Shown in pieces: positions 9,084 to 16,939 of a stretch of DNA of 48,083 nt. Where the stretch lies: contig CAMJGH010000010.1 in NCBI GenBank assembly GCA_946405185.1, positions 1-48,083 of the forward strand, read 5' to 3'. The position numbers and the translations under genes are program-made. Positions within the stretch are counted from its first letter, which is position 1. Each line of letters opens with the position of its first letter. This DNA comes from an uncultured Lachnospiraceae bacterium. Its GTDB lineage: Bacteria > Bacillota > Clostridia > Lachnospirales > Lachnospiraceae. Below the pieces are notes generated by a model that ran no database searches, was not told the origin of the DNA, and was given only the letters and a program-made list of their open reading frames with translations.

Positions 9084-9629
9084 TCAGGTATTGATGTATT
9101 TCTTCCAGACCGGCTCTTCTTCCGGCCCCTTCTCCGGGTGGTCGTCCCGCTTCCAGAGGTACCACATGACGGGCACCGCGATGAGAAGCGGCAGGAAGAC
9201 GAACCACAGCATGAAGGTGAAGAATTCCGGATAGGCTCCGGTGCCCTTCAGCATGATCAGCTGGCTGATGACGGTGAGGATGGTGTAGAGGATCAGCCAG
9301 ACGTACGTGCCGAAGATCAGTTTCTTGTCTTTGAACAGCCGGTGCAGGATGATGTTGAGGCCCAAGCCGCAAACAGCCACCAGAAGCGACTGCACCAGGT
9401 TGTTGAGCCAGGGGGCCCACCCCGCCATGAGCGGGGTGAACACCGTGGTGACAGCCCAGAACAGACCCACGTAGAGGAAGATCTCGGCGATGCTTAAGCA
9501 AAACGTGTAGGTCAGAAAGCCGCTCTTGGGCTTTCCGTCCTTGGTGAAGAGAAACGCAGACCAGAATTTGCGGCCGCGCTCTTCCCATTTTTTGCTGCGT
9601 TCCTGCTCGATCTTTTCTCTCTCGGTCAT
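9084..9629 (-). CDS. Small membrane protein, function unknown
   Basis: 181-residue protein with a charged cytoplasmic N terminus (MTEREKIEQERSKKWEERG) followed by about four hydrophobic spans: around SGFLTYTFCLSIAEIFLYVG, the VQSLLVAVCGLGLNIIL span, LIFGTYVWLILYTILTVISQ and FTFMLWFVFLPLLIAVPVMW. It ends in an acidic, Pro-rich tail. I do not recognise a family. The start at 9629 is set by AGGGAG 5-10 nt upstream; longer in-frame extensions run into repeat DNA and are rejected. The HAD hydrolase gene follows after 9 nt, suggesting a joint function. Confidence 0.75.
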   Translation of the reverse strand: MTEREKIEQERSKKWEERGRKFWSAFLFTKDGKPKSGFLTYTFCLSIAEIFLYVGLFWAVTTVFTPLMAGWAPWLNNLVQSLLVAVCGLGLNIILHRLFKDKKLIFGTYVWLILYTILTVISQLIMLKGTGAYPEFFTFMLWFVFLPLLIAVPVMWYLWKRDDHPEKGPEEEPVWKKYINT

Positions 9630-9700
9630 GCAAAAACTCCCTGGGTTTTCGATTCCCCGGCATCGCCAGGCCTGCCGCCGGCAGCAGGCGTTCCCTGCCC

Positions 9701-9834
9701 GCGCCTGTGAGCGACGCCCGCTTTTCTGCCGGATGCCGCCCGCCCCGGAGCCGACCCGTCCTGATGGAGGCGGGAGGGGCGGGCATTTGGCGGAGGCAGA
9801 AAAGCAAGGAGCGAGGATGAAGCGGGAAGGGAAT
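9701..9834. repeat. Intergenic hairpin element, copy 1 of repeat family R2
   Basis: About 134 bp, recurring at 16694-16829. Outer 11-bp arms are 9720-9730 and 9795-9805; inner 9-bp arms are 9738-9746 and 9776-9784. The second copy differs at two arm positions, and each difference is matched by a compensating change on the opposite arm. It lies upstream of the membrane protein gene at 9084-9629, antisense to it. Confidence 0.85.
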
Positions 9835-9870
9835 GCCGCTGCCGTTGCAGTGTGTGACTGCCAGGCGGTC

Positions 9871-9993
9871 AACCGCCGGCGCTTCGCACCGTCGGTTGTG
9901 TGGCTGCGCCACATGTACAGCCACATGCCTGGCTGCCACGCATCAACCGCCGGCCGCTGCGCGACCGTCGGTTGTGTGGCTGCGCCACATATG
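9871..9993. repeat. Tandem pair of a structured repeat (74-bp period)
   Basis: A block starting AACCGCCGGC at 9871 recurs at 9945. Both copies contain a weak AACCG/CGGTT stem followed by a GTGGCTGCGCCAC hairpin and are near-identical over about 45 nt. They lie in the 436-bp gap between convergent-looking units, beside repeat R2; I see no gene there. Confidence 0.7.
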
Positions 9994-9998
9994 TGTCC

Positions 9999-10045
9999 GG
10001 CAAAGGGCTGCCTCCCCCGGGCAAGCCCGGTCGGCATCCTTTGCC
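9999..10045 (-). terminator. Hairpin after the ABC importer operon
   Basis: Arms GGCAAAGG (9999-10006) and CCTTTGCC (10038-10045) with an inner CCGGG/CCCGG stem lie about 20 nt past the lipoprotein stop on the minus strand. There is no T-tract, so terminator activity is uncertain. Confidence 0.45.
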
Positions 10046-10065
10046 GTCCACATGCGTGGCTTTGC

Positions 10066-11391
10066 TTATTTCATATTCGGGTTCTGGTTGAGCCAATACG
10101 TCCACATATCCTGCGCATCCAGGAACATCTCATAGATGCCTTCCACGTCGGGGGCGATGGCGCCGCAATCCTTAACGGACGCATAGTCTCCGTTCCAGTC
10201 GCACTCGATGTCGTCGCGGGCCGGCCAGTTGCCTTCCTTCTTGAAGGGCTTCAGGCCTTTGCTCTCGCCGTCGGCACCGCCGGTGCACCAGCGGATGAAC
10301 AGACGCGCGCCGGCTTCGTTGTCGCACCCGGCCACAACGTACAGGTTCTCAACGTTCTGCACAGCCGTGTAAGGCGTCAGACCGACCACCCACGCGATGT
10401 CATAACCGGACTCTTCGCGGTTGCCGATCTTGCCGGCCGATGCCAGCGCCAGCGCCGGATCGTCCGCGGTGGAATTGTGAACCGCCTGCACCAGCTCGTC
10501 GCCGTCCTTGATGAAGGTCATGCGCAGCTGAGAGAACCGCCAGATGTACTCCACGCCCGCGTTGTTCTCGGGAACCTCAAAGTCAAACTTGGAAGCATCG
10601 TAGGTGTACTCCAGATCCTCGCCGGTCTTCTCTTTGTAAGCCGCAGCCATCTGGTCGGCATTCTGGATGAAGCTGGCAAACAGCGCCAGGTACGCGGTCT
10701 CGGTGCCGATCTCCTTGCAGAGGATGCGGTACTTCTGGGTGCCGTCTTCGTTGGTGTCCAGGATGTCCCACCAGCTGTGGATCGGCTGGCCGTCCGGGAA
10801 CGCCTTGGTGTTGTAATACCAGAAACTCTGGGAGCTGTACAGCGGATAGCCGTACTTTAACAGCTCGGGATCGATGTGCTCGCAGATGTCCTTCGGATAG
10901 AAGGAGGTGACCAGGCCCTCTTCCACCAGGTCATGGAAGATGGAACCGTTGGGATCCTTGACCTGCAGGACATCACCGTTGATGTTGCCGGTCCTGGCTT
11001 CGGTGGCGCACTTCTCGGACACTTCGTCGGAATCCATATCGACGATGACCACGTCCAGATCCGGGAAGGCTTCTTCAAAGGCTTCTTCGTTCTTCAGCAT
11101 CTTGGAGGAGGTGGCGTACACGGTGATCTGTCCGCCTTCCTCTTTCGCCATCGCGTACAGCTCGTCGTCGGTCTTCTCAGACCAGTCGTCATAGATCGGG
11201 CCGTGGAACTCGCTCACCACTTCGGGAGCGTCGGTAGGCGCTTCCGTCTGCCCGCCGGTTGCTGCTTCGCTGCCGGTCTGAGCCTGCGAGCCCTGGTTGG
11301 GGGCCTGGGTGCCCTGGCTGCCGCCACCGCCGCAGCCGATCAGTGACAGCGCCATCACCGCTGCCAGCGCAAGTGCCAATGTCTTTTTCAT
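10066..11391 (-). CDS. ABC transporter substrate-binding lipoprotein (FbpA/AfuA-like class)
   Basis: 441-residue exported lipoprotein. It has a signal peptide (MKKTLALALAAVMALS) with lipobox LIGC (Cys20), then a Gly/Gln/Thr-rich linker to about residue 60, then a type 2 periplasmic-binding fold. The architecture, with a fused double permease and MalK-like ATPase encoded just upstream, matches ferric, polyamine, phosphonate and hexose-phosphate (AfuABC) importers. The ligand cannot be read from sequence. An adjacent sugar kinase gene mildly favours a sugar or sugar-phosphate ligand. It is the last gene of the minus-strand operon, separated from the ATPase gene by 149 bp carrying two hairpins. 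Confidence 0.88.
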   Translation of the reverse strand: MKKTLALALAAVMALSLIGCGGGGSQGTQAPNQGSQAQTGSEAATGGQTEAPTDAPEVVSEFHGPIYDDWSEKTDDELYAMAKEEGGQITVYATSSKMLKNEEAFEEAFPDLDVVIVDMDSDEVSEKCATEARTGNINGDVLQVKDPNGSIFHDLVEEGLVTSFYPKDICEHIDPELLKYGYPLYSSQSFWYYNTKAFPDGQPIHSWWDILDTNEDGTQKYRILCKEIGTETAYLALFASFIQNADQMAAAYKEKTGEDLEYTYDASKFDFEVPENNAGVEYIWRFSQLRMTFIKDGDELVQAVHNSTADDPALALASAGKIGNREESGYDIAWVVGLTPYTAVQNVENLYVVAGCDNEAGARLFIRWCTGGADGESKGLKPFKKEGNWPARDDIECDWNGDYASVKDCGAIAPDVEGIYEMFLDAQDMWTYWLNQNPNMK

Positions 11392-11433
11392 GTCGTTCTC
11401 CTTTCATTCTCCGCTTTTCGCGTGATATCCTCC

Positions 11434-11540
11434 CCGGGCCTGCTCGGGCCCGGAATACTGCCTGCGATGGGGGATCCTTCGACTCGCCCACTCGCGTGGG
11501 CACGCTCAGGATGACTGCCGTTCGTTCAGGATGACAGCCC
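11434..11540 (-). repeat. Intercistronic hairpin and GTCATCCTGAG-type palindromic repeat
   Basis: Between the ATPase and lipoprotein genes. A 7-bp GC hairpin (11434-11440/11447-11453) lies close to the lipoprotein ribosome site. Beside it on the minus strand is GTCATCCTGAGC, then a CCCACGCGAGTGGG stem, then GAAGGATC; a second GTCATCCTGA stands just upstream. Sequences of the form CATCCTGAG..GAAGGATC are common intergenic repeats in gut bacteria. It may set the higher expression of the binding protein by stabilising its mRNA. Confidence 0.55.
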
Positions 11541-12662
11541 TCAGATGACCGCCCGCTTGATCAGGTTGGTGGACTTGGCGTCGTAGACGTTCATCTTGTC
11601 CGGATCGATGTAGATGTACACATCCTGGTCGATCTCGTAGTGCACCAGTCCGATGGCCTTGGCGATGAAGGTGCTCTCGCCGGCCTGCAGGCTGATCAGC
11701 GTCTCGGAACCGGCCGGCTGGTTGGCGTAGATCTTGACCGGGAACGCGCCGGGCTTGGTGGCGTCCGCAAAGGTGATCTGCTCCGGACGTACGGCCACGA
11801 CCACGTCAAACTCACCGTTCGGGATCTCCTGGTCTGTCATCAGGGACTTGTCGAAATCGTGCTCGCCGATGTTGGTCTTCACGTGCAGCTTGCCGTTTTC
11901 GTAGACGGCCTTGCCTTCCAGGAAATTGATGCGCGGGTTGCCGATGAAATCCGCCGCCTCAAGGTTGCACGGGTTCATGTACAGCTCCATGGGTGTGGCC
12001 ACCTGCGCCAGCTCGCCGGCGCGGTAGAGGGCGATCTTGGTGGACATGGTCAGCGCTTCCGTCTGATCGTGCGTGACGTAGATGATGGTGGTGCCCAGCT
12101 GCCGGTGTAGACGCTGCAACTCACTGCGCATGTCGATGCGGAGGCGGGCATCCAGGTTGGACAGCGGCTCATCCAGGAGCAGCAGCTTCGGGTTTGAAGC
12201 CACCGCGCGGGCGATGGCGACACGCTGCTGCTGGCCGCCGGACAGCTCGTTCGGATAGCGGCCGTCGTACTGCTCGATGCGCATCATCTTCAGGCTCTCC
12301 CGCACGCGCCGGTCCACTTCGTCTTTCGGCAGTTTCTGGATCTTCAGGCCGAAGGCGATGTTATCGTGCACCGTCATGTGCGGCCACAGTGCGTAACTCT
12401 GGAACACGAGGTTCAGGCCGCGCTTGGCGGGATCCGCGTAATAGGCATTCTCGGCGTTGATCATCTCCACGCCGTCGATCAGCATCACGCCGTTCTGCGG
12501 GCGCTCCAGGCCGGAGATGATACGGAGCGTGGTGGTCTTGCCGCACCCGGAAGGGCCGAGCAGCGTCATGAAATCGCCGTCTTCGATGGTCAGGTTCAGG
12601 TCTTTTAAGACGTGCGCCTCGCCGTAAAACTTATCGATATGTTTGAGTTCAACTTTGCTCAT
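11541..12662 (-). CDS. ABC transporter ATP-binding protein (MalK/UgpC-like)
   Basis: 373-residue importer ATPase. Walker A is GPSGCGKTT (about 36-44), the Q-loop is [11 protein letters not shown], the signature [14 protein letters not shown] and Walker [15 protein letters not shown], with an HD switch (YVTHDQTEA). A C-terminal TOBE/MalK-type regulatory domain follows. The [11 protein letters not shown] segment resembles the FIGxPxxN motif of carbohydrate-type (CUT1) ATPases rather than ferric-type ones. AAGGAGGA precedes the ATG and overlaps the permease stop. It serves the permease at 12673-14490. It could also energise the xylo-oligosaccharide permeases at 26.6-28.5 kb, which have no ATPase beside them; that is inference. 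Confidence 0.93.
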   Translation of the reverse strand: MSKVELKHIDKFYGEAHVLKDLNLTIEDGDFMTLLGPSGCGKTTTLRIISGLERPQNGVMLIDGVEMINAENAYYADPAKRGLNLVFQSYALWPHMTVHDNIAFGLKIQKLPKDEVDRRVRESLKMMRIEQYDGRYPNELSGGQQQRVAIARAVASNPKLLLLDEPLSNLDARLRIDMRSELQRLHRQLGTTIIYVTHDQTEALTMSTKIALYRAGELAQVATPMELYMNPCNLEAADFIGNPRINFLEGKAVYENGKLHVKTNIGEHDFDKSLMTDQEIPNGEFDVVVAVRPEQITFADATKPGAFPVKIYANQPAGSETLISLQAGESTFIAKAIGLVHYEIDQDVYIYIDPDKMNVYDAKSTNLIKRAVI

Positions 12663-12672
12663 GGTCTCCTCC

Positions 12673-14490
12673 TTACCAGCTCTTGCCCAGATCCGCGCCG
12701 AACCGGCCGGCGACTACATAACAGACAACGATGAACAGCAGCGTGAACACCGAGATGGCATCCGCCATCTGGTTCAGGCCATCCTGCGAATACGTGAAGG
12801 CCAGGTAGGACAGCGTTTCGGTCTTCGGCGTCATCATGATGATGATCAGATCCAACTCCTTGGCCACGCTGATGAACGTCAGCATGAAGCCGGAGATAAA
12901 GCCGTTCTTGGCCAGCGGCAGCACGATCTTCTGCATGCGCCGCCAGAAGCCGGCGCCGTTTAAGGTGGCTGCTTCCTCCAGTTCCGTGGAGATCTGCATC
13001 ATGTTCGACGTTCCGGAGCGGGACGCGAACGGGAAGTGCTTGACCACCGTGGTGATCAGGATCATGCCGAAGGTGCCGTACAGCGACGGGATGAGGCCGC
13101 CCAGGTGCGGGACCGAGAACATGGCGAAGTACATGGCCGAGAACGCCACGCCGGGCATCAGGAACGGGATGAAGACCAGTTGCTCGGTCAGCTGCCCGTA
13201 CCACTTGCCGCGGCCGCGGGTGGAAATGTAGCCGAGGAACTGTCCGCAGATGGCCGTGATGATGGAGCCGATGGCCGTCAGCTTGATGGTGTTCCAGAAG
13301 GCCGCCAGGAACTTTTCGTTGCGGAAGATGCCCGGATAGCTGGTGTAGGTCTGCGCCTGGTCGACGGTGCCGATCCAGTTGTAGAGCGTCAGGTTGTTCA
13401 GGCCGTACCCGTTGCCGGTGGTCACCTGGAAGGTTTCCATGATCAGCACGAACATGGGCATGACCATGGCCACGAACAGGAAAACCACGATGAAGATCAT
13501 GAGCGGCACTTTGGCCTTGCCGAGCTTCATGTCGTTGGAACGTCCGCCCTTGCCGCCGATGGTGGCGTAGCTCTTGCGGACACCGATCAGCTTCTGGTTG
13601 GAATAGATGATCAGCGCCGCGATGCCGATCAGCACCAGGCTCATGGCGTAGCCGACGCCCTGCGGCGCATCGTTGATGAAGACCTTCATCTTGGTGGCCA
13701 GCGTGTAGAAGCCGATGCGGGTGCCGAGGTTGGCCGCCACGCCGTACGCGCCGATGGACTTGGAGAGCGTCATGATAATGGAAGAAAGGATGCTCGGCAG
13801 CACCAGCGGCAGCGTGATGCGCGCCAGGATCTGAGGCTTGGTGGCGCCGCAGATCTCACCCATCTCCTCCAGTTCCGAGTTGATGGAGCGCAGGGCGGAG
13901 GAGACGTTGATGTAGGCGAACGCGTAGTAATGCATGGACATGCACAGAACGATGGCGATGGGCCCGTACGCCAGCCAGTCCGGAATGGGAATGCCCATGC
14001 CGGCGAGCAGCCCCAGCGACCCCGAGCGGGCGTTGCGGAAGACCGACAGCCACGAGATGGCCTTGCACCACGACGGGATCATGTACGGGATGACGATCAG
14101 CGTACCGATGAGCTTCTTGCCGGGGATGTCCGAGCGGACCACCAGCCACGCCAGCACCGACCCCAGCGGGAGGGACACGAGCACCGTAAACAGGCCGATC
14201 ATCACGGAGTTCTTGAGCGGGATCCAGAAGGTGGCCGCCGAGAGTGTCCCGGTCAGCATGTACTTCCAGTAGTAGAGCGTGAAGCTGCCGACCGGCTGCG
14301 CCACGCGCCGCGTCTCCGACTTGGCCAGCGTGAACGTGCTGGCGATCATCTGGAAGAGCGGGATGACGATCAGGCAGAACAGGACGATCAGCGTGATGAA
14401 GACGATCATATTGAACGGGTTCGTCACGAGATTCAGGAACTGGTTCTTCAGCCTGACCTTGTTGAACGGTTTGCGTACTTTCCCTTTCAC
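12673..14490 (-). CDS. Fused double-permease ABC transporter membrane protein
   Basis: 605 residues made of two tandem binding-protein-dependent permease domains in one chain, as in FbpB/AfuB/ThiP-type transporters. Each half carries an EAA loop: ELEEMGEICGATKPQILARI (about residue 210) and ELEEAATLNGAGFWRRMQKI (about 510). About 12 membrane spans are expected. It starts with GTG at 14490, supported by AAGGAG six nt upstream. It is first in the minus-strand operon, followed 10 nt later by the ATPase gene. A good promoter (14567-14595) with an inverted-repeat site downstream lies ahead of it. Confidence 0.92.
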   Translation of the reverse strand: MKGKVRKPFNKVRLKNQFLNLVTNPFNMIVFITLIVLFCLIVIPLFQMIASTFTLAKSETRRVAQPVGSFTLYYWKYMLTGTLSAATFWIPLKNSVMIGLFTVLVSLPLGSVLAWLVVRSDIPGKKLIGTLIVIPYMIPSWCKAISWLSVFRNARSGSLGLLAGMGIPIPDWLAYGPIAIVLCMSMHYYAFAYINVSSALRSINSELEEMGEICGATKPQILARITLPLVLPSILSSIIMTLSKSIGAYGVAANLGTRIGFYTLATKMKVFINDAPQGVGYAMSLVLIGIAALIIYSNQKLIGVRKSYATIGGKGGRSNDMKLGKAKVPLMIFIVVFLFVAMVMPMFVLIMETFQVTTGNGYGLNNLTLYNWIGTVDQAQTYTSYPGIFRNEKFLAAFWNTIKLTAIGSIITAICGQFLGYISTRGRGKWYGQLTEQLVFIPFLMPGVAFSAMYFAMFSVPHLGGLIPSLYGTFGMILITTVVKHFPFASRSGTSNMMQISTELEEAATLNGAGFWRRMQKIVLPLAKNGFISGFMLTFISVAKELDLIIIMMTPKTETLSYLAFTYSQDGLNQMADAISVFTLLFIVVCYVVAGRFGADLGKSW

Positions 14491-14529
14491 GATGAACTCC
14501 TTTTCCTGGAACGCCGCTTGTTACGCAAG

Positions 14530-14542
14530 CGTTTCCGAAACG
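14530..14542 (-). promoter_or_regulatory. Candidate LacI-type operator for the ABC importer operon
   Basis: CGTTTCCGAAACG is an inverted repeat lying about 20 nt downstream of the predicted transcription start and before the GTG start, a typical repressor position. Related sequences occur at 14695-14706 (CGTTTCCGAAAA) and 14802-14814 (AAACGTTTTCGAA), so the divergent region may hold three sites for one regulator. No LacI-family gene is in this window. Confidence 0.5.
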
Positions 14543-14566
14543 ATTGACGCACCCTGATTTGTTTTT

Positions 14567-14595
14567 AGGATAGCATCCGACGGGTTTTTCGTCAA
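14567..14595 (-). promoter_or_regulatory. Sigma-A promoter of the ABC importer operon
   Basis: Minus strand: TTGACG (14590-14595), 17-bp spacer, TATCCT (14567-14572). It lies about 75 bp upstream of the double-permease start, in an AT-rich divergent region. Confidence 0.8.
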
Positions 14596-14741
14596 TAAAA
14601 ACTCGGAATCGAATTTGAGATTTGTGCGATTTGCACAGAACGAATGAACAATTTTTTCTGTTTTGACGGGATAACAGGAGAGATTCAGCGGATTCGTTTC
14701 CGAAAATTTGGCAAAAACGCCCTTTTTCCTTCCCGACAGCG

Positions 14742-14770
14742 TTGACAAAGAACCGCGTCAATGCTATGTT
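14742..14770 (+). promoter_or_regulatory. Sigma-A promoter of the PfkB kinase gene
   Basis: TTGACA (14742-14747), 17-bp spacer, TATGTT (14765-14770). A CGTTTTCG-like site (14802-14814) lies just downstream of the expected start of transcription. Confidence 0.85.
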
Positions 14771-14858
14771 TACCTCGAAAAGTGCCTGTTTATCGGGCCG
14801 TAAACGTTTTCGAACCCCGGCCGGCCCAGCCCGGCATTTCCTGGTGAAGGAGGCTGTC

Positions 14859-15764
14859 ATGAACGCGTATTCCGATCCCGTCCGCCGCGATATCCTGTTT
14901 ATCGGGCCGGCCACACGGGATGTCAACATCGATTACACCGGCGCCGAAGACCACAACGTCGGCGGTGCCGTCTATTTCGGACAGTTTGCGGCCCGCACCG
15001 CGGGCGCCCGCGTGGCTGCCGCCGTCAAAATGTCCCCGGACGACTCCGACATCGTTTCCGCTTACCGTCTGCCGGAGGAAGACTTCTTCCTGCTCCCCTC
15101 CGACCACACGACGCTGATGCAGAACACCTACTTCACGCCGGACCGCGAGCAGCGCAAAGCCCGGTGCCTGGCCCAGTCGGATGCCATTTTCCCGGCACAG
15201 CTGCCCAACATCCCCTGGAAGATCGCCAACCTCTCCGGCCTCCTCTACGGGGACTACCCGGACGAGCTCTTCCCTTATTTAAAGGAACGCGGCAAGATCG
15301 CGGCCGACGCGCAGGCCTTCCTGCGGCACAACGAAGACGGTATACTGGTCTTTCACGACTGGGGCCAGAAGCACGCCCTGCTGCCGTACCTGGACTTTCT
15401 GAAAACGGATGCCGCCGAAGCGAAGATCCTCACCGGCTCGGATGACCGCCGCGAGGCCGCCCGCATCCTGCACGAGTGGGGGGCCGAAGAAGTGGTCATC
15501 TCGCACCACTCCGAGATCCTCGCCTATGACGGCAGCACGTTTTCCGCCGTACCGCTGCGCGCCCGCAACCTCTCCGGCCGCACCGGCCGCGGCGACACCA
15601 TCTTCGGCACGTACCTGGCCCGCCGGGCGCTGGGAGACTCCCTCGAAGCCGCCCTGCTGTTCGCCGCCGGCGCCGTCTCCCTGAAGATGGAAACCCCCGG
15701 CCCGCTGCGCGGCGACGAAGAGACCGTCCGCCGCTACCTGCGCCTGCGCTACCCCGAGTGGTAA
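14859..15764 (+). CDS. PfkB-family carbohydrate kinase
   Basis: 301-residue ribokinase-fold sugar kinase. The N terminus has the NVGGAVYFGQFAARTAG substrate-side motif. The C-terminal anion-hole/catalytic motif is GRTGRGDTIFGTYLARRALG, with Asp as the catalytic base; the usual GAGD is GRGD here. Substrate unknown. The ATG at 14859 follows AAGGAGG; the frame is open further upstream but that part lies inside the promoter. It is divergent from an ABC importer operon with which it appears to share regulatory sites, so it may phosphorylate the imported compound. The MgtC-like gene follows 54 nt later with no terminator between. Confidence 0.85.
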   Translation: MNAYSDPVRRDILFIGPATRDVNIDYTGAEDHNVGGAVYFGQFAARTAGARVAAAVKMSPDDSDIVSAYRLPEEDFFLLPSDHTTLMQNTYFTPDREQRKARCLAQSDAIFPAQLPNIPWKIANLSGLLYGDYPDELFPYLKERGKIAADAQAFLRHNEDGILVFHDWGQKHALLPYLDFLKTDAAEAKILTGSDDRREAARILHEWGAEEVVISHHSEILAYDGSTFSAVPLRARNLSGRTGRGDTIFGTYLARRALGDSLEAALLFAAGAVSLKMETPGPLRGDEETVRRYLRLRYPEW

Positions 15765-15818
15765 GCGTCGCACCGCACCGCCCGTTACCCCGTCACTTTT
15801 CAGGAAAGGAGGCCCTTC

Positions 15819-16556
15819 ATGGATGGCCCGTTGATCTTCAATCAGTATTTTTCGCCGCTGCTCATTCTGGACTTCTTCCTGCGCATCATCCTGTCAGCCC
15901 TGGCCGGCTTCGTGATCGGCAGTGAGCGTGCCCGGCGCCTGAAAGCCGCCGGCGTCCGCACCCACGTCATCGTGTGCTCCGCAGCCGCCCTGTTCATGAT
16001 CGTCTCCAAGTACGGCTTCACCGACATGGACACCATCCTGGGCGGCATTGACATCAACGGCACCCGCGGCACCGACCCGGCCCGTATCGCGGCGCAGGTC
16101 GTCTCCGGCATCTCGTTCCTCTGCGCCGGCGTCATCTTCAAGAACGGCGCCTCCGTGCGCGGCCTGACCACCGCCGCCGGCATCTGGGTCACCTCCGCCA
16201 TCGGCCTGGCCTTCGGCGCCGGCATGTACATCACCGGGGTGTTTGTGACGGTCTTCGTCTCCCTCATCCAGTTTGTCATGCACCACGTGCGCATCGGCGG
16301 CGATTCCTTCACCTCCCACAACATCCGCATCAAAGTGAAGCCCGGCGTGGACTTCACGCCCACGCTGACCGAGCAGCTGGAAGACTGGGGCGCGCAAGTC
16401 ACGTCGTCGTCCGTCATCCATCACAGCAATGGGATCACGGAGTATGAGCTGGTGGTGTGGAGGCATCAGGAGATCACGTTCGAAGAGTTCGACACGTTTA
16501 TACATGAACATAGCGAAATAGTGGCGGGATCTAACCAAATCACAAATGCCTCGTAA
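15819..16556 (+). CDS. MgtC/SapB-family membrane protein
   Basis: 245 residues: about five hydrophobic segments in the first 150, including FFLRIILSALAGFVIGSERA, VIVCSAAALFMIVSKYGF, SGISFLCAGVIFKNG and TTAAGIWVTSAIGLAFGAGM. These match the MgtC hallmark GxxRE..K..G-R-H and the GxGFLGAG-like region (GISFLCAGVI). A soluble ACT-like domain follows (about 165-240). In other bacteria MgtC proteins affect survival at low magnesium and F-ATPase activity; the role here is unknown. AAAGGAGG precedes the ATG. It is probably co-transcribed with the kinase gene, and a terminator follows directly. Confidence 0.88.
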   Translation: MDGPLIFNQYFSPLLILDFFLRIILSALAGFVIGSERARRLKAAGVRTHVIVCSAAALFMIVSKYGFTDMDTILGGIDINGTRGTDPARIAAQVVSGISFLCAGVIFKNGASVRGLTTAAGIWVTSAIGLAFGAGMYITGVFVTVFVSLIQFVMHHVRIGGDSFTSHNIRIKVKPGVDFTPTLTEQLEDWGAQVTSSSVIHHSNGITEYELVVWRHQEITFEEFDTFIHEHSEIVAGSNQITNAS

Positions 16557-16581
16557 ACTGCAACTGGTTGCATAAAAGAAT

Positions 16582-16643
16582 AAAAGCGCCCACCTCCCCT
16601 CCGGCTCCGTCCCAAGTCGCCGTCAGGGAGGGGGCGCTTTTTC
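16582..16643 (+). terminator. Terminator hairpin that is also repeat R1, copy 2
   Basis: Arms AAAAGCGCC.. (16582-16597) and ..GGGCGCTTTTT (16626-16643) end in a T-tract 26 nt past the MgtC-like stop. The loop holds, on the minus strand, a 26-nt block (16596-16621) that matches 4672-4697 at 24 of 26 positions. A terminator stem has thus been combined with a conserved loop. Confidence 0.8.
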
Positions 16644-16693
16644 GTTGTCGCGGCCGGACAACTATCGCGGCAGGCACCAGGATTCCCGGCGCC

Positions 16694-16829
16694 GCGCCTG
16701 TAGGGCGACGTGAAGCCTTTTTGCCGGATGCCGCCCGCCCCGGAGCCGACCCGCCCTGATGGAGGCGGGAGGGGCGGGCTATTGGCGGAGGCAAAAAGGC
16801 AAGGAGCCCGTACGAAGCGGCAAGGGAAT
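16694..16829. repeat. Intergenic hairpin element, copy 2 of repeat family R2
   Basis: Matches 9701-9834. Outer arms are 16715-16725 and 16790-16800. Compared with copy 1, the third and seventh arm bases changed (T to C, C to T) and the opposite arm changed to match. It lies between the MgtC terminator and the xylosidase promoter, filling most of a 383-bp gap without genes. Confidence 0.85.
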
Positions 16830-16872
16830 CCGGTGCCATGCGATTTAATAGGCATCGAACCCTATCGAATCA

Positions 16873-16901
16873 TTGACGAACTCCCTGGGATTTCTTACAA
16901 T
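16873..16901 (+). promoter_or_regulatory. Sigma-A promoter of GH120 gene 1
   Basis: TTGACG (16873-16878), 17-bp spacer, TACAAT (16896-16901), 38 bp before the start codon. The ATTGACGAACnCC string recurs in the promoters at 22521-22549 and 24340-24368. Confidence 0.85.
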
Positions 16902-16939
16902 GCAAGTAACTCTTCGTTTTGATTCAGGAAGGAGTCGGT

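Noticed and set aside
9871..9993. Possible CRISPR array
   Set aside because: Only two units, both with hairpins extending over most of the period, and no cas genes nearby.
9526..10860. 444-codon plus-strand frame across the repeat region
   Set aside because: Runs through structured repeats and opposite the lipoprotein gene; the repeats, not coding, keep it open.
13036..14547. 503-codon frame antisense to the double permease gene
   Set aside because: Shadow of the GC-rich permease gene; composition is Asp/Gly/His/Arg-rich with no domain, and the permease is unambiguous.
16540..16839. Short frames translating the R2 element
   Set aside because: The same peptide-like string appears opposite the other R2 copy; it is a repeat translated, not a protein family.
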